A stretch of 64,000 nucleotides of DNA from G963663365 sp963663365 (GCA_963663365.2 CAXXIH010000001.1:1-64000), one strand, 5' to 3'; counted from the first letter of the stretch, positions 26,575 to 36,495 are shown. Notes: a model not told the origin generated them from the sequence alone. Made by a program: numbers and translations.

Positions 26575-27840
26575 ATGAAAGGCTCGGGTAAGCCACAAAA
26601 AGAATCCCGCCGTGGATTTCTAAAAAAATCGACAACTTTGGCTGCAGCCGGATGCTGTGCGCCAATGTTTGTGCCCAATTATGTGTTTAGTGCGCCGGGA
26701 AAGCCCGGCCCGAATGACCGGATTCAGATTGGCTTCATTGGCGCCGGACGCCGTGCACGTCAACTTATGGGAATGCCGCCGGATGCGCAAATCGTTGCCG
26801 TGAGCGATGTGAATAAGATACGTATGGAAGAAACAGCCTCCGATAAAGGCTGGAAGAAGTTTCAAGATTACCGGGAACTGCTTGCCTCCGATGCTATCGA
26901 TGCCGTTGTTGTCGCCACACCCGATCATTGGCATACGCTCAACTCAATCCACGCCTGCCAGGCGGGCAAAGATGTTTATTGCGAAAAGCCGATGACATTG
27001 ACAATTTCCGAAGGCCGGGCCTTGGTTAAGGCCGTTCGAAAACACAAGCGCGTTTTTCAAACCGGAAGTCAACAACGATCCATGGAAGAATGTCGGTTCG
27101 GGTGTGAACTTGTACGCAATCAACGTCTAGGCAAAGTGCATACGATTCATGGACATTGCTATCCAAGTCCATGGCATTGTGATTTGCCGGGGACCGAGCC
27201 ACCCGACGGTTTGGATTGGGATATGTGGCTCGGCCAGACTTCAGTTCGTCCTTATCATCCCGATCTTTACTTGCCACGTGCCAATCCCGGTTGGATTTCA
27301 TTCCGTGCTTATTCAGGCGGCGAAATGACCGGTTGGGGATCGCATGGCTTAGATATTGTTCAGTGGGCCTTAGGGACCGATGAATCCGGCCCGGTTGAAG
27401 TCTGGCCGGAGGGCAAAGGCCTCAATTGCCCGGTCGGCTTCCGTTACGCCAATGGAGTGCAATTAATTTTGGACCGCAAAGATTATCCCGGTGGCGCCGT
27501 ATTCGAAGGAGATAAGGGCCGTATTATTGTGGCCCGCGCAAAATATCAAGCCGATCCTCCGGAATTGGCAAAGGAGCCGGTCTCAGGTTCGGAGATTACG
27601 CTTCCCAAAACACCGGGACACATGCAGAACTGGCTGGATTGTATCCGCACCCGGGAACGTCCTATCGCAGATGTCGAAATGGGCCACCGTTCAGCGACGA
27701 TGTGTCATTTGGGGAATATCGCCCGTTGGGCTGGAAGACGGCTGCAATGGGATCCTGTAAAAGAGCGTTTTACCGGCGACGATCAGGCCAATGAATATTT
27801 GCAGCGTCCCATGCGGGAACCATGGCAAATTAAGATATAA
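26575..27840 (+). CDS. Tat-exported Gfo/Idh/MocA-family oxidoreductase
   Basis: NAD(P)-dependent oxidoreductase of 421 residues. The ATG at 26575 follows GGAGG; the leader has a twin-arginine-like RRGFLKKSTTLAAAG segment. Rossmann site IGFIGAGRRA, the family YCEKPMTL lysine motif, and WGSHGLDIVQWALG in the substrate domain. The C-terminal RERPIADVEMGHRSATMCHL, followed by WDPVKERFTGDDQAN, matches closely the ending of the oxidoreductase at 792-2072, so the two are paralogues. It heads a plus-strand run with an SGNH hydrolase (32 bp later) and a sulfatase, probably one operon acting on a sulfated or acylated glycan outside the cytoplasm. Confidence 0.93.
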   Translation: MKGSGKPQKESRRGFLKKSTTLAAAGCCAPMFVPNYVFSAPGKPGPNDRIQIGFIGAGRRARQLMGMPPDAQIVAVSDVNKIRMEETASDKGWKKFQDYRELLASDAIDAVVVATPDHWHTLNSIHACQAGKDVYCEKPMTLTISEGRALVKAVRKHKRVFQTGSQQRSMEECRFGCELVRNQRLGKVHTIHGHCYPSPWHCDLPGTEPPDGLDWDMWLGQTSVRPYHPDLYLPRANPGWISFRAYSGGEMTGWGSHGLDIVQWALGTDESGPVEVWPEGKGLNCPVGFRYANGVQLILDRKDYPGGAVFEGDKGRIIVARAKYQADPPELAKEPVSGSEITLPKTPGHMQNWLDCIRTRERPIADVEMGHRSATMCHLGNIARWAGRRLQWDPVKERFTGDDQANEYLQRPMREPWQIKI

Positions 27841-27872
27841 GGTGAGATTCGATAAGAATAAAGGAGCGAGTC

Positions 27873-28601
27873 ATGATTAAGACGACCGTGCCGAGAAGTA
27901 TTGTATGGATGGCCTTGTTTGTTGGTATTGCATTGCCTTCCAGCGCACAATTGGAGCATTTCAAAATGAAGGATGGAGATCGAATCGTTTTTCTTGGAGA
28001 TAGTATTACACACGCAGCCACGCAGCCTGAAGGATATATCAGTTTGATTAAGCTGTACTGTGATGTGAACGGCATCGAGATTGAAGCCATCAATGCCGGG
28101 ATCGGCGGGCATAAATCCAACGATATGCTGGCACGGCTGAAGACGGATGTTCTTGATCACAAGCCGGCCTGGATCAGTATTTCTTGCGGTGTGAATGATG
28201 TCTGGCATGGCGAAAAGGGAGTGCCGCTAGAAGACTATAAAGTAAATATGCGCAAGATTGTCGATCAATGTCTGGAGAGTGGAGCGAATGTCTTGTTGCT
28301 TACGGCAACGCCCATCTTCGAAGATTTGAATAGCCCCGAAAATCAGAAACTGCATGCGTATAACGATTTTCTCCGCGAACTCGCAAAAGAAAAGAAGATT
28401 TTGCTGTGCGACTTGTTTGCCGCCTTTGAAGATTTATACAAACAGAAGACCAATAACGAAAATCTGTTGACCACAGATGGCGTACATATGAATCCGCGCG
28501 GCAACCGGTTGATGGCGCGCACCATTCTGCAAACACTGGGCGCCAGGGGGCCGGATCTGCATCAAGCCCAAAAGCGTTGGGAACTTGTTAATAATATGTA
28601 G
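27873..28601 (+). CDS. Exported SGNH/GDSL hydrolase
   Basis: Esterase of 242 residues with a signal peptide (MIKTTVPRSIVWMALFVGIA, then LPSSAQ); AAGGAGCGA precedes the ATG. All SGNH blocks are present: block I FLGDSITHAA with nucleophile S44, block II INAGIGGHKSND, block III CGVNDVWHG, and block V TDGVHMNPRGN with the catalytic Asp and His. Such proteins remove acetyl or other acyl groups from carbohydrates. Placed between an exported oxidoreductase and a sulfatase. Confidence 0.93.
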   Translation: MIKTTVPRSIVWMALFVGIALPSSAQLEHFKMKDGDRIVFLGDSITHAATQPEGYISLIKLYCDVNGIEIEAINAGIGGHKSNDMLARLKTDVLDHKPAWISISCGVNDVWHGEKGVPLEDYKVNMRKIVDQCLESGANVLLLTATPIFEDLNSPENQKLHAYNDFLRELAKEKKILLCDLFAAFEDLYKQKTNNENLLTTDGVHMNPRGNRLMARTILQTLGARGPDLHQAQKRWELVNNM

Positions 28602-28677
28602 CCGCGAATAAGGCAGAAATCAGGCATTTATGCTGTAATGCCGTTTGTACGGCAGGTTTTTAAGAGTGAGGTGAATC

Positions 28678-30123
28678 ATGAGTCAAATCCGCAATCGTGA
28701 AATGACCCGTAGGCGCTTTTTGCAGGCTGCAGCTGCAGGAGCCTCAATCCCGCTTGCAAGCACATTAGGCTTCTCAAGTGCACAGGCAGCGGAGAAGAAA
28801 CGCAACCTAATTTTTATTTTCATTGACGATATGCGTTATGACTCAATGAGTTGTATGGGGCATCCCTTTTTAGAAACTCCGAATCTCGACCGCATGGCCG
28901 CCGGAGGAATGTTGTTTAACAATGCCTTTGTCACGACTTCGCTTTGCTCGCCCAGCCGTGCAAGTATTCTGAGTGGACAGTATGCCCACCGCCATGGCGT
29001 GCTCGATAATGGAACTTTGTTGCCAAGCGGCACACCGACCTTTCCGATTGAATTGCAAAAAAATGGCTATGAAACCGCATTTATCGGCAAATGGCATATG
29101 GGCGGTCACACCGATGCGCCAAGGCCCGGATTCGATCATTGGGTCAGTTTTCGCGGGCAGGGTGTCTACAAAGATCCGACGTTTAATATCAACGGCGAGA
29201 AAGTCAAGCGCGAAGGCTATATGACGGATATCCTCACAAACGATGCCGTGGATTTCATTAAGAAGAAGCATGATAAACCATTCATGCTTTATCTTTCCCA
29301 TAAAGCAGTCCATGCCGATTTTTATCCGGCGGACCGGCATTTGGACCGTTACTCGGATGCCGAAATTAAGTTCACCGATTCGATGGCCAATACTGAAGAA
29401 AATTACGAAGGCAAACCCCTATGGGTGAAACGTCAGCGTCATAGTTGGCATGGTGTCGATTTTATGTATCACGACCATACGTATTTTGATCGTTTTATCC
29501 GTGACTATAACCGTACCATGTTGGCCGTGGACGATAGCATCGGGATGATTCTGGATACTCTGCAAGAGCAAGGATTGCTTGAGTCGACATTGATTCTCTT
29601 TATGAGCGATAACGGTTTTCTACATGGCGAGCATGGCTTGATTGATAAGCGCTGCATGTATGAAGAATCGATACGTGTACCGCTCATCGCACATTGCCCT
29701 GAATTGATTCAAGGCGGCCAGCGGACAGACCGAATTGCTCTCAATGTTGATATTGCTCCGACACTGCTTGCTGCCGCGGGGATTACTGTTCCCGGTACAA
29801 TTCAGGGTGCGTCGCTACTGCCGGTTGTACAGGGACAAGATGAGAACTGGCGGGATGCCATGTTGTACGAGTATTTTTGGGAGCGGTCTTTCCCGCAGAC
29901 TCCAACCGTCTTCGGTGTGCGTACCGAGCAGTATAAATATATGGATTATCATGGGATTTTTGATCTGAACGAGTTGTATGATCTTAAAAAGGATCCCAAA
30001 GAAATGCATAATCTCATTGATGATCCGGCATATTATGAAGTACGCGTGGGAATGCAAAAGCGCCTGCAGGATTTAATGAAAGAATACGGTGCAACCCGTG
30101 TTCCCAGTTTTGCCGAGCGGTGA
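28678..30123 (+). CDS. Tat-exported sulfatase (formylglycine-dependent)
   Basis: Sulfatase of 481 residues. The twin-arginine leader is TRRRFLQAAAAGASIPLAST; GAGTGAGGTG precedes the ATG. Metal site IFIDDMR; formylglycine motif CSPSRASILSG with C90; GKWHMGGHTDAPRPGFDHW carries the conserved lysine and histidine; FMSDNGFLHGEHGLIDK is the second metal block. Length and C-terminal ending (DLKKDPKEMHNLIDDPAY) are normal for the family. Last gene of the oxidoreductase-esterase-sulfatase run. A short weak hairpin (TGCCGT/ACGGCA at about 28639-28654) lies before it and is probably not a strong terminator. Confidence 0.95.
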   Translation: MSQIRNREMTRRRFLQAAAAGASIPLASTLGFSSAQAAEKKRNLIFIFIDDMRYDSMSCMGHPFLETPNLDRMAAGGMLFNNAFVTTSLCSPSRASILSGQYAHRHGVLDNGTLLPSGTPTFPIELQKNGYETAFIGKWHMGGHTDAPRPGFDHWVSFRGQGVYKDPTFNINGEKVKREGYMTDILTNDAVDFIKKKHDKPFMLYLSHKAVHADFYPADRHLDRYSDAEIKFTDSMANTEENYEGKPLWVKRQRHSWHGVDFMYHDHTYFDRFIRDYNRTMLAVDDSIGMILDTLQEQGLLESTLILFMSDNGFLHGEHGLIDKRCMYEESIRVPLIAHCPELIQGGQRTDRIALNVDIAPTLLAAAGITVPGTIQGASLLPVVQGQDENWRDAMLYEYFWERSFPQTPTVFGVRTEQYKYMDYHGIFDLNELYDLKKDPKEMHNLIDDPAYYEVRVGMQKRLQDLMKEYGATRVPSFAER

Positions 30124-30143
30124 TGGATGAACGGCTTAAATCA

Positions 30144-32177
30144 TTAATTCGCTTCAATGCGAATTTCTTTGGTATCGGTTTCGCGAAGTTGGCGTGAATC
30201 AAGCTCCCGCCCTAGATTGAGCCGCCGCATGTAGCCTTTTGCCTTTTGTTGATCGCCTTCCGCATTGGCAATTTTAATGAGGTTCTCGAGCGCTTGTGTA
30301 TTCGTTTTGTCCGTTTCCAAGGCTTTTAGAAACAAACGCTCGGCGTTTTTGTAGTCACCCTCAATGTAATAGGCGCTGGCCAACAGAAGTGTTGCATTTA
30401 CGCTCTTTGGGCCGCCACGTGACCACAATTGGGCGAGTTCCTTGGCCCGCTCGGTGTCCTTCAATAAAAGGAGACTTGTTCCCAGGTTTGTCCATGCTTC
30501 ATGGCTGTGCGGCCACATTTTAAGCATTCGGGCATAGATTTCAGCGGCTTTCCGATACTCTTTAAGGTTGTTCAGATAGATGATGCCAAGGTTGTTAAAT
30601 GCCGAAAGGTTGTCCGGATTTATATCCAGCGCCTTTTCGTAGAATTCCGCAGCCATCTTTGGCTTTCCAATTTCAACATATCGCTTGGCCATATGGCTGA
30701 GTACACGGGGGTTGTCTGGCGCCGTCTCTACGGTGTTTTGCCAGAATTTTGTTTTGTTCGCGTACAAAAAATTTCTTTGAACGGTCTGAAACATGGCCAC
30801 CACACAAATACATGCTAGAGCCGCCATTACAATAGATTTTCCTTGTTTGCCCAACCGGTTCTTGAAAGACAATTCGATGAGTTGAATGGTCCCGCATAAC
30901 GCAAGTGCAAAACCGGCATTAGGTAGATAGGTTCTTCGTTCTGCGGCCAAATCGTTTAAAGGGATGATACTGGATGTCGGTGAGATCGTGATAAAATACC
31001 AAATCACACCCAGCAAAATAAGCGGAGAACGGCGCGCCGTGAGGATAGCAATGACCCAGACTGAGGCGATAATTCCTAAGCCGGTCCATAACAAAGGATC
31101 ACTGAAGGATTCGATGAGTGGAATGATCGGATCGATGCATAATTCCCCACAAAGCAACTGGCGTGGGAAATAATAAAAGGCGATTACTCCGATTTGTGTT
31201 AAGAGATTTATGGACTTAGGGCGTATTGCGGTCTCATCGACACCAATAATGCCGCCAAGCATCCAGTACCGATAGATGAAATATACGGCAACCAATAATG
31301 CACCGGTTGCGTAAAACCATTTCAGCCGTTGCAGCGCATCGTGAAAAGATGCCTGCGTGGCCAGGACGAAAGATGCAATTAAGATGCATATCACCGGCAT
31401 GGTAATGATGATCTCTTTGGTCCCGATGCCAAGCACAAAACATGACAAGGCGGCGGCCATGGCAGGCCAATTGTGCCGGGAGAGAAATTGAGGCGGCGTC
31501 TTGGATTGGATGTCAAAGAATCCGCCGCGCTCCAATCCGATTAAAAAGAAAAAGACGCCATAAATGTATTCGGCTGATGCCAACGCGGAGGAGCGGCCGG
31601 CCACATAGGTGACAGCCTCAGTGTGCAGAGGATGGATGCCGAATAAGAGTGCGGCAATTCCCGGAAAGAAAATAGAAAATTCCGTGTTGGCGGGAATGCC
31701 TGAATCGTTTTTTCCGGCAGGGAATAACAAATGCGTAATTTTACGAGTAAGAAAGAACACACCCGAGATTGCCAGTAAGTGAAAGATGATATTTGAAAAG
31801 TGGAAAATGTAGGGGTGTTGGACAAGCGGTTGGCCGCTCTCTGAGTATCTGGCAATCAATCCCAGGCGGTCTGTTATTAAATAGTCGACCGCGTAAGTTG
31901 TGAGCAAGAAACCTCGATTGATGAAATCCTGAAGGTGAAGAATGATGCCGGCAAATGAACGTATGGTTCGGTTGTCGACAACGGCGTAGTAATCGTCAAA
32001 ATACCAAGGAACCTTGATTGCAGGAATATACAGAATGGCAGTTAGAATTAGAATCGCACCGATTTGAATTGGTGGCCGGTAAAATATACGAGAATTATTC
32101 TCCACGTTAAATTCCGGCGCGGGGGATTGCTCCTTCTGTTTCTGGTCTTTTATGCGATTTCGACTTTTACGGGGCAT
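30144..32177 (-). CDS. Polytopic membrane protein with C-terminal TPRs (TMTC / O-glycosyltransferase-like)
   Basis: Protein of 677 residues. A basic soluble start is followed by about ten membrane helices (residues 35-475), with YFDDYYAVVDNRTIRS after the first helix, similar to the acidic D-D loop of GT-C glycosyltransferases and TMTC proteins, and GIHPLHTEAVTYVAGRSS, a conserved segment of that group. Residues about 485-660 are tetratricopeptide repeats (KMAAEFYEKALDINPDNLSA and further copies). A role in lipid-linked sugar transfer to exported proteins is possible from the fold; it is not demonstrated. It converges on the sulfatase, 20 bp apart, and lies 94 bp downstream of a symporter gene. 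Confidence 0.8.
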   Translation of the reverse strand: MPRKSRNRIKDQKQKEQSPAPEFNVENNSRIFYRPPIQIGAILILTAILYIPAIKVPWYFDDYYAVVDNRTIRSFAGIILHLQDFINRGFLLTTYAVDYLITDRLGLIARYSESGQPLVQHPYIFHFSNIIFHLLAISGVFFLTRKITHLLFPAGKNDSGIPANTEFSIFFPGIAALLFGIHPLHTEAVTYVAGRSSALASAEYIYGVFFFLIGLERGGFFDIQSKTPPQFLSRHNWPAMAAALSCFVLGIGTKEIIITMPVICILIASFVLATQASFHDALQRLKWFYATGALLVAVYFIYRYWMLGGIIGVDETAIRPKSINLLTQIGVIAFYYFPRQLLCGELCIDPIIPLIESFSDPLLWTGLGIIASVWVIAILTARRSPLILLGVIWYFITISPTSSIIPLNDLAAERRTYLPNAGFALALCGTIQLIELSFKNRLGKQGKSIVMAALACICVVAMFQTVQRNFLYANKTKFWQNTVETAPDNPRVLSHMAKRYVEIGKPKMAAEFYEKALDINPDNLSAFNNLGIIYLNNLKEYRKAAEIYARMLKMWPHSHEAWTNLGTSLLLLKDTERAKELAQLWSRGGPKSVNATLLLASAYYIEGDYKNAERLFLKALETDKTNTQALENLIKIANAEGDQQKAKGYMRRLNLGRELDSRQLRETDTKEIRIEAN

Positions 32178-32271
32178 GTCATAGACTTCTAAAATCTGCC
32201 GTGGTCCGGCCTGTATCCTAGCGTGGCGGCTTTATTTCAAAAAGCGCCGGTTTGTGCCAGCGGATGAATAC

Positions 32272-34059
32272 CTAACCTTCCATGCGCTGCTGAATCATAC
32301 CCGTATACCGGGAGTAAGTCATTTTAAAGATCGTACCCGTAACGGCCGCTATCAATACACAGAACGCCACGACCATCCAATTGCCGATATAGGCGCATGA
32401 GAATGCAATCGTCGCGGATGAAATTGCAATTGATCCCATAAGGGCCACAAACAATCCATGCGCAATTGTACGCGGCCCCATCGCTTCGATATCTGTCTTT
32501 TCGGCGATAGGTCCCCACCATCCGATTGGGCGCGCACTTTTGTAAAAGGCAGTCAGTGTCTCTTCGGAATCCGGTTTTGTAAACAAAGAGACGGCGACCC
32601 AGAGCAGGCAGGTTAATGCGATTGAAGATAGCACAACTACATAAGTGGAATCTTCAAGTTGAATCAGATATTTAAAAACGACTCCTTTATTGAGCAGATA
32701 AATAAATGGGCCGCCGAAAGATGCCGCCAGCCGCGCCTTGGCATTAAAACGCCACCACCACCATTGGCCCCAGTTGGCTGTCATTTCAGCGGATGATAAG
32801 CCCAACATAAATACTGAGATGTCGATCACATTCTCTGCCACAGTGGCGACCAGAATCGCCAATCCCATAATCACAAACATCACCACGCGTCCGACATTCA
32901 TGTAATGACGCATAGAGGCGTTCTTGACCAGACTCCTGCGATAGACATCGTTTAGAAAAACCTGCGATCCGAAATTCATATTCGAATCGACCGTGGACAT
33001 GATCGAAGCGCCGATAGCCACAATCGCTAAACCCAATAGACCGCTCGGAAGGTAGTGGCTCAAGAGCATTCCGTACGCGAGTTCTTTATTGATGGTTCCG
33101 TCATAAAGGCCCGGCCATTTAACCATAGCTCCCAATGCGGGGAGTGTTAAAACCGCCAGCATGAAAAAGAGCACGATCTGTGTCCAGATATACATCTTGG
33201 AGGCTTCCCGCGCATTACGGCATGAAAGCAGGCGTTGTCCTTCCATCGCTCCGGCCATCGGCGCGACATCACCGCCGTAACCGACCGCCGTTCCAACCGT
33301 CCACGCGATTACGCCAATTGCACCCAATAGTGCATGGCTTTGAGGCGGGTGCCAACTGACAACCTGTTCGCCGAACTGATTCACCAATGCCGTGTACAAT
33401 CCGCCTGGCCCGCCAAAATCAGCCCAAACCAAAGCCATCATTACCAACGAAGCGATAATCATCACGACAGTCTGAATTAAGTCCGAAACGACAACACCGA
33501 TATAACCCGATAAGATGACATAGAACAGAATGATCGGGATTACCAACGCAAATGTCTGCCATTTTTCCCATCCCAAAAGGGCCTCGCAGACTTTGTGTAA
33601 TCCCAATAGCCCCGAGCCGGTCCAAGCCACGACGGCGATGAATGCGCTTCGGATTGCAATCCAAGAACGAATCGTCAAAGCAGGTGTGCCCGAAAATCGC
33701 AATTCGTAAAATTCAGGCGATGTAAAAATTTGCATGTGCCGCCAGAAAACGGCAAACAACACACCGCCGATTAATAATGCCAGCGAAAACCGGCTGATAT
33801 ACCACCAGCAAATAAATACACCGCAGATTACAGTCATTCCGCAATACGCAGGCGCGACGTCCGCATTCATACAGGTCGCCGCATAAGAGACACCATTCAA
33901 CCATCCCGGGAGTTTTCTTCCGGCGAGAAAATAGTTATCGATGTCTTTTTGTGCGAATTTTCTGTAGTAAAGACCAAGCGCCAATAGACCGAGCATGTAG
34001 ATGCCCATAATGACATAGTCGATAGCGGTTAAAGCCACGAGTGATTCATTCTGTTCCAT
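32272..34059 (-). CDS. Sodium:solute symporter (SSS family), copy 2
   Basis: Integral membrane protein of 595 residues with about 14 hydrophobic helices. Begins with an SSS-type first helix (DYVIMGIYMLGLLALGLYYR) and the conserved FLAGRKLPGWLNGVSYAAT. The family core is visible at GYIGVVVSDLIQTVVMIIAS and in the later helix IVAIGASIMSTVDSNMN. The family couples Na+ to sugars, sialic acid, amino acids or organic acids. It follows the glycosidase-like gene by 61 bp and may import its products. It has no small companion gene at its 3' end, unlike the symporter at 36495-38039. Confidence 0.93.
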   Translation of the reverse strand: MEQNESLVALTAIDYVIMGIYMLGLLALGLYYRKFAQKDIDNYFLAGRKLPGWLNGVSYAATCMNADVAPAYCGMTVICGVFICWWYISRFSLALLIGGVLFAVFWRHMQIFTSPEFYELRFSGTPALTIRSWIAIRSAFIAVVAWTGSGLLGLHKVCEALLGWEKWQTFALVIPIILFYVILSGYIGVVVSDLIQTVVMIIASLVMMALVWADFGGPGGLYTALVNQFGEQVVSWHPPQSHALLGAIGVIAWTVGTAVGYGGDVAPMAGAMEGQRLLSCRNAREASKMYIWTQIVLFFMLAVLTLPALGAMVKWPGLYDGTINKELAYGMLLSHYLPSGLLGLAIVAIGASIMSTVDSNMNFGSQVFLNDVYRRSLVKNASMRHYMNVGRVVMFVIMGLAILVATVAENVIDISVFMLGLSSAEMTANWGQWWWWRFNAKARLAASFGGPFIYLLNKGVVFKYLIQLEDSTYVVVLSSIALTCLLWVAVSLFTKPDSEETLTAFYKSARPIGWWGPIAEKTDIEAMGPRTIAHGLFVALMGSIAISSATIAFSCAYIGNWMVVAFCVLIAAVTGTIFKMTYSRYTGMIQQRMEG

Positions 34060-34120
34060 GAAATGCCTGTTTCTTGTATGGCTTAAATAGTGTCAATTCA
34101 TCATGAAGTCTAATCGGCAA

Positions 34121-36292
34121 TTAATTATCCGCCGGAATCATGATTGGGTATAGCTCTTCAAAATGCTCCCCTGCCTGGCTTCGGGCACCCAACTCCCATA
34201 GTGATGTCCGGAGCTGGCGCATACCTAAGACCGAAACGATCCAACCCTGGGTCCAACCGGTCTCGACGCTCCAAGCGCCCCAACCTGCATCGGCATTGCT
34301 TGCCCAGTATTCCCAACGTCTAAAATCGCAAGCGCGAAACCATGCCCCATCCAGTTCGGGATGTGATTCCGAGCGCACTTGGATACGGCATAGAAATTCG
34401 GCCAGCCGATCTTCCGCGTCCCCATAATACGAATCTTGTGTGGCTTCATAAGCTTCGTGCAGGCCGATAAATGCGAAGTTGGTTGTATAAAGAAGGTCAC
34501 AGGCCGGATCACCGTTTGTTTGAATTAATGGCGTTTCGGTGGTTCCGTAGGCTTCGTTTGAGGGCACCGCGCCATATGAACCTTTATCTGCATCACCCAA
34601 TTGTTCGCGTATTGCGCCGCATTCATCCTGCGATACCAATAAATCGTCGGCGACATGTTTGAGCCATGTCCGGTGTTCTTCCGTATCTTCAATTCGTATC
34701 AACCAGGCCAAAGGCAAAAGCATTCGGGCGCGTTCCTGTTGAATGCCATTGGTCCAACTCCAATTGTCCGGGTAGGCCTCCATTGTCATGCGAATGGCTG
34801 TGCGTGCCTTTTCCAGAAATGGTTCGAAATCGGTGATTTGATAGGCCCACAAATAACAGGCCCATAGATATGCCTCATAATGCGGCCAATAATTGATGGT
34901 CTCTTTCTCATAGTAATACCGCCATCCATTCTCATTGAGCGGCGCCGTATCGATACGTCCACCGCGAAAACCCAATGGTCCGGCGGTTCTAAAGTTCCCG
35001 AGAACTCCCATAAGAATTCTCTTATCCCAACGGTCGATTTCAAGCAGCCCCGATGTTGCGATGCTGCCTAAAAGCACTCGTGCATTATCGTCACCGTAAT
35101 ACACACCGTATCCGTCCATATCGCCGTGATACTTTGGAACATCGTTCCAACCCAAGAGCCCATAAGCATCGTTTGTAGGATTCATGCGATCCCCTTGGGA
35201 GATTAATGATTGCGAAAGGATGTAGTCGCATACGTTGGCAGCCCAAGTCTGCATGGAGCGGTCCCCGGCCAAGGTGCCGGCCGCCGCCAAAGCCATTGCC
35301 GACTCGCCGTTGCAGTCACCCCGACGCCACCAACGTACAAGCTGGGAGCCGTCATGGGCGATATTCGATGCGAAGCCTTCCAGCACACCAAAGCGACCGT
35401 CTCCGGGTGGAGTGTCGAGAGGCGGAACCTCCCGAACACGTTGATTGGGATTCGCGATTGCACGATATGCTTTATCATCAGCCTCGCTCAGCAACATCCG
35501 GCTGTTGATGTACCATTCCGAACCGCGGCGAATGGCCGTCTTTTCGATATTCATTGGCAACGGTTCCTGTCCCGAATAAGAGGGCCTGACAGCGGAAGTC
35601 CAAACCAAATCGGGAAAAGTCTCACCGGGGCACAGCCATTTTAGAAGTGTCTGCCAAATGGTTTGCCATGCCTCAACCGGTGCATAACGGCCTGTTTGGA
35701 ACCGGCTCAACTGGGTTGTTGCTATTAGGGTGTTCTGTCCCGGGATTTGAAATAACAATGGGGATACCGTATCCGGCAATCCATAGACAGCGGTGTCGTA
35801 GCCGGCCACACGTGCCGAGACAATCCAAGGACTCTCCGCCTTTACCGGGAGATACCGGCAGCCATGAATAGCCAAAATGCGTAACGGTTGCAGCGTCTCG
35901 CCAAAAATCTCGGAAGATAGTACCGCGCGTTCCCATTGCGGCACAATCGGTTCTTCAAATGTATAACCGGGGACATTAGCCGGATACTCAATATAAAGCC
36001 GCAGTCCCTTGTTGGCTGCGATTCTATAACTTGAATCGGGTATCGGTGTGGTCTGTTCCGGATAACCGCCTGCAAGCACAAGTAGTCCGGAATTTTCCGG
36101 AGCCTTTTCGAATGCATCTTGAATGTTTTGATAGTATGTGACCGGGATTTCGCAGGCAGTCAGGACTTTTTCCAGATCACTGTCTTCCTGTCCGCAGATT
36201 CCAAGCTGCGGAGCCGCCGCAATGGTTTGCACGAATACCGTAAAAAACAAAAGCAACAATAAGATAGAGTAATGGAATCGGTGCTTACACAT
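34121..36292 (-). CDS. Exported six-hairpin (alpha/alpha) glycosidase-like protein
   Basis: Protein of 723 residues with a clear signal peptide (MCKHRFHYSILLLLLFFTVF); GGGAGAAACC precedes the ATG. Residues about 30-260 are a beta/alpha domain of unclear type (SGLLVLAGGYPEQTTPIPDS). From about 310 on, helical hairpins follow in the pattern of a six-hairpin glycosidase (GDCNGESAMALAAAGTLAGD, GIQQERARMLLPLAWLIRIE, TEEHRTWLKHVADDLL), with tryptophan- and aromatic-rich loops. I cannot name a GH family or catalytic residues. The gene lies between two Na+ symporters on one strand; extracellular cleavage followed by import of the product is the natural reading. Confidence 0.7.
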   Translation of the reverse strand: MCKHRFHYSILLLLLFFTVFVQTIAAAPQLGICGQEDSDLEKVLTACEIPVTYYQNIQDAFEKAPENSGLLVLAGGYPEQTTPIPDSSYRIAANKGLRLYIEYPANVPGYTFEEPIVPQWERAVLSSEIFGETLQPLRILAIHGCRYLPVKAESPWIVSARVAGYDTAVYGLPDTVSPLLFQIPGQNTLIATTQLSRFQTGRYAPVEAWQTIWQTLLKWLCPGETFPDLVWTSAVRPSYSGQEPLPMNIEKTAIRRGSEWYINSRMLLSEADDKAYRAIANPNQRVREVPPLDTPPGDGRFGVLEGFASNIAHDGSQLVRWWRRGDCNGESAMALAAAGTLAGDRSMQTWAANVCDYILSQSLISQGDRMNPTNDAYGLLGWNDVPKYHGDMDGYGVYYGDDNARVLLGSIATSGLLEIDRWDKRILMGVLGNFRTAGPLGFRGGRIDTAPLNENGWRYYYEKETINYWPHYEAYLWACYLWAYQITDFEPFLEKARTAIRMTMEAYPDNWSWTNGIQQERARMLLPLAWLIRIEDTEEHRTWLKHVADDLLVSQDECGAIREQLGDADKGSYGAVPSNEAYGTTETPLIQTNGDPACDLLYTTNFAFIGLHEAYEATQDSYYGDAEDRLAEFLCRIQVRSESHPELDGAWFRACDFRRWEYWASNADAGWGAWSVETGWTQGWIVSVLGMRQLRTSLWELGARSQAGEHFEELYPIMIPADN

Positions 36293-36342
36293 TGGTTTCT
36301 CCCATGCCGGGCGGATGAAGAAAAACTTGGAAATAGAATGTA

Positions 36343-36495
36343 TTATTCCTCAGTCCGTTGGCTGCCTTTTTTAAGATGCCGAAAAAGCAAAATAAGGTCT
36401 CTTGCCCCAAACGGGATAATAAATAGGACTGTGAGATAAAAACCGGCAAAAGTCAAAAAGCAGGTCCATTCCCAAAATGTGATCCAGGCTTGCAT
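36343..36495 (-). CDS. Small symporter-associated membrane protein
   Basis: A 50-residue protein whose ATG (36495-36493) shares one base with the stop codon of the upstream symporter (TAATG), a typical translational-coupling arrangement. It starts MQAWITFWEWTCFLTFAGFY, has one long hydrophobic helix (about residues 11-32, ending at IPFGARDL) and a basic/polar tail (RHLKKGSQRTEE). Small one-helix proteins encoded right after SSS symporters are known and are described as small accessory subunits; that this is one is inferred from position and shape. It ends 50 bp before the glycosidase-like gene. Its membrane helix and coupling argue against chance. Confidence 0.72.
   Translation of the reverse strand: MQAWITFWEWTCFLTFAGFYLTVLFIIPFGARDLILLFRHLKKGSQRTEE

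Noticed and set aside
28639..28662. Terminator between esterase and sulfatase
   Set aside because: Only a 6-bp stem with a short T-run; too weak to call, and the genes are probably co-transcribed.
35206..35644. Several overlapping open frames on the plus strand
   Set aside because: Shadows of the glycosidase-like gene at 34121-36292; arginine- and proline-rich without any motif.
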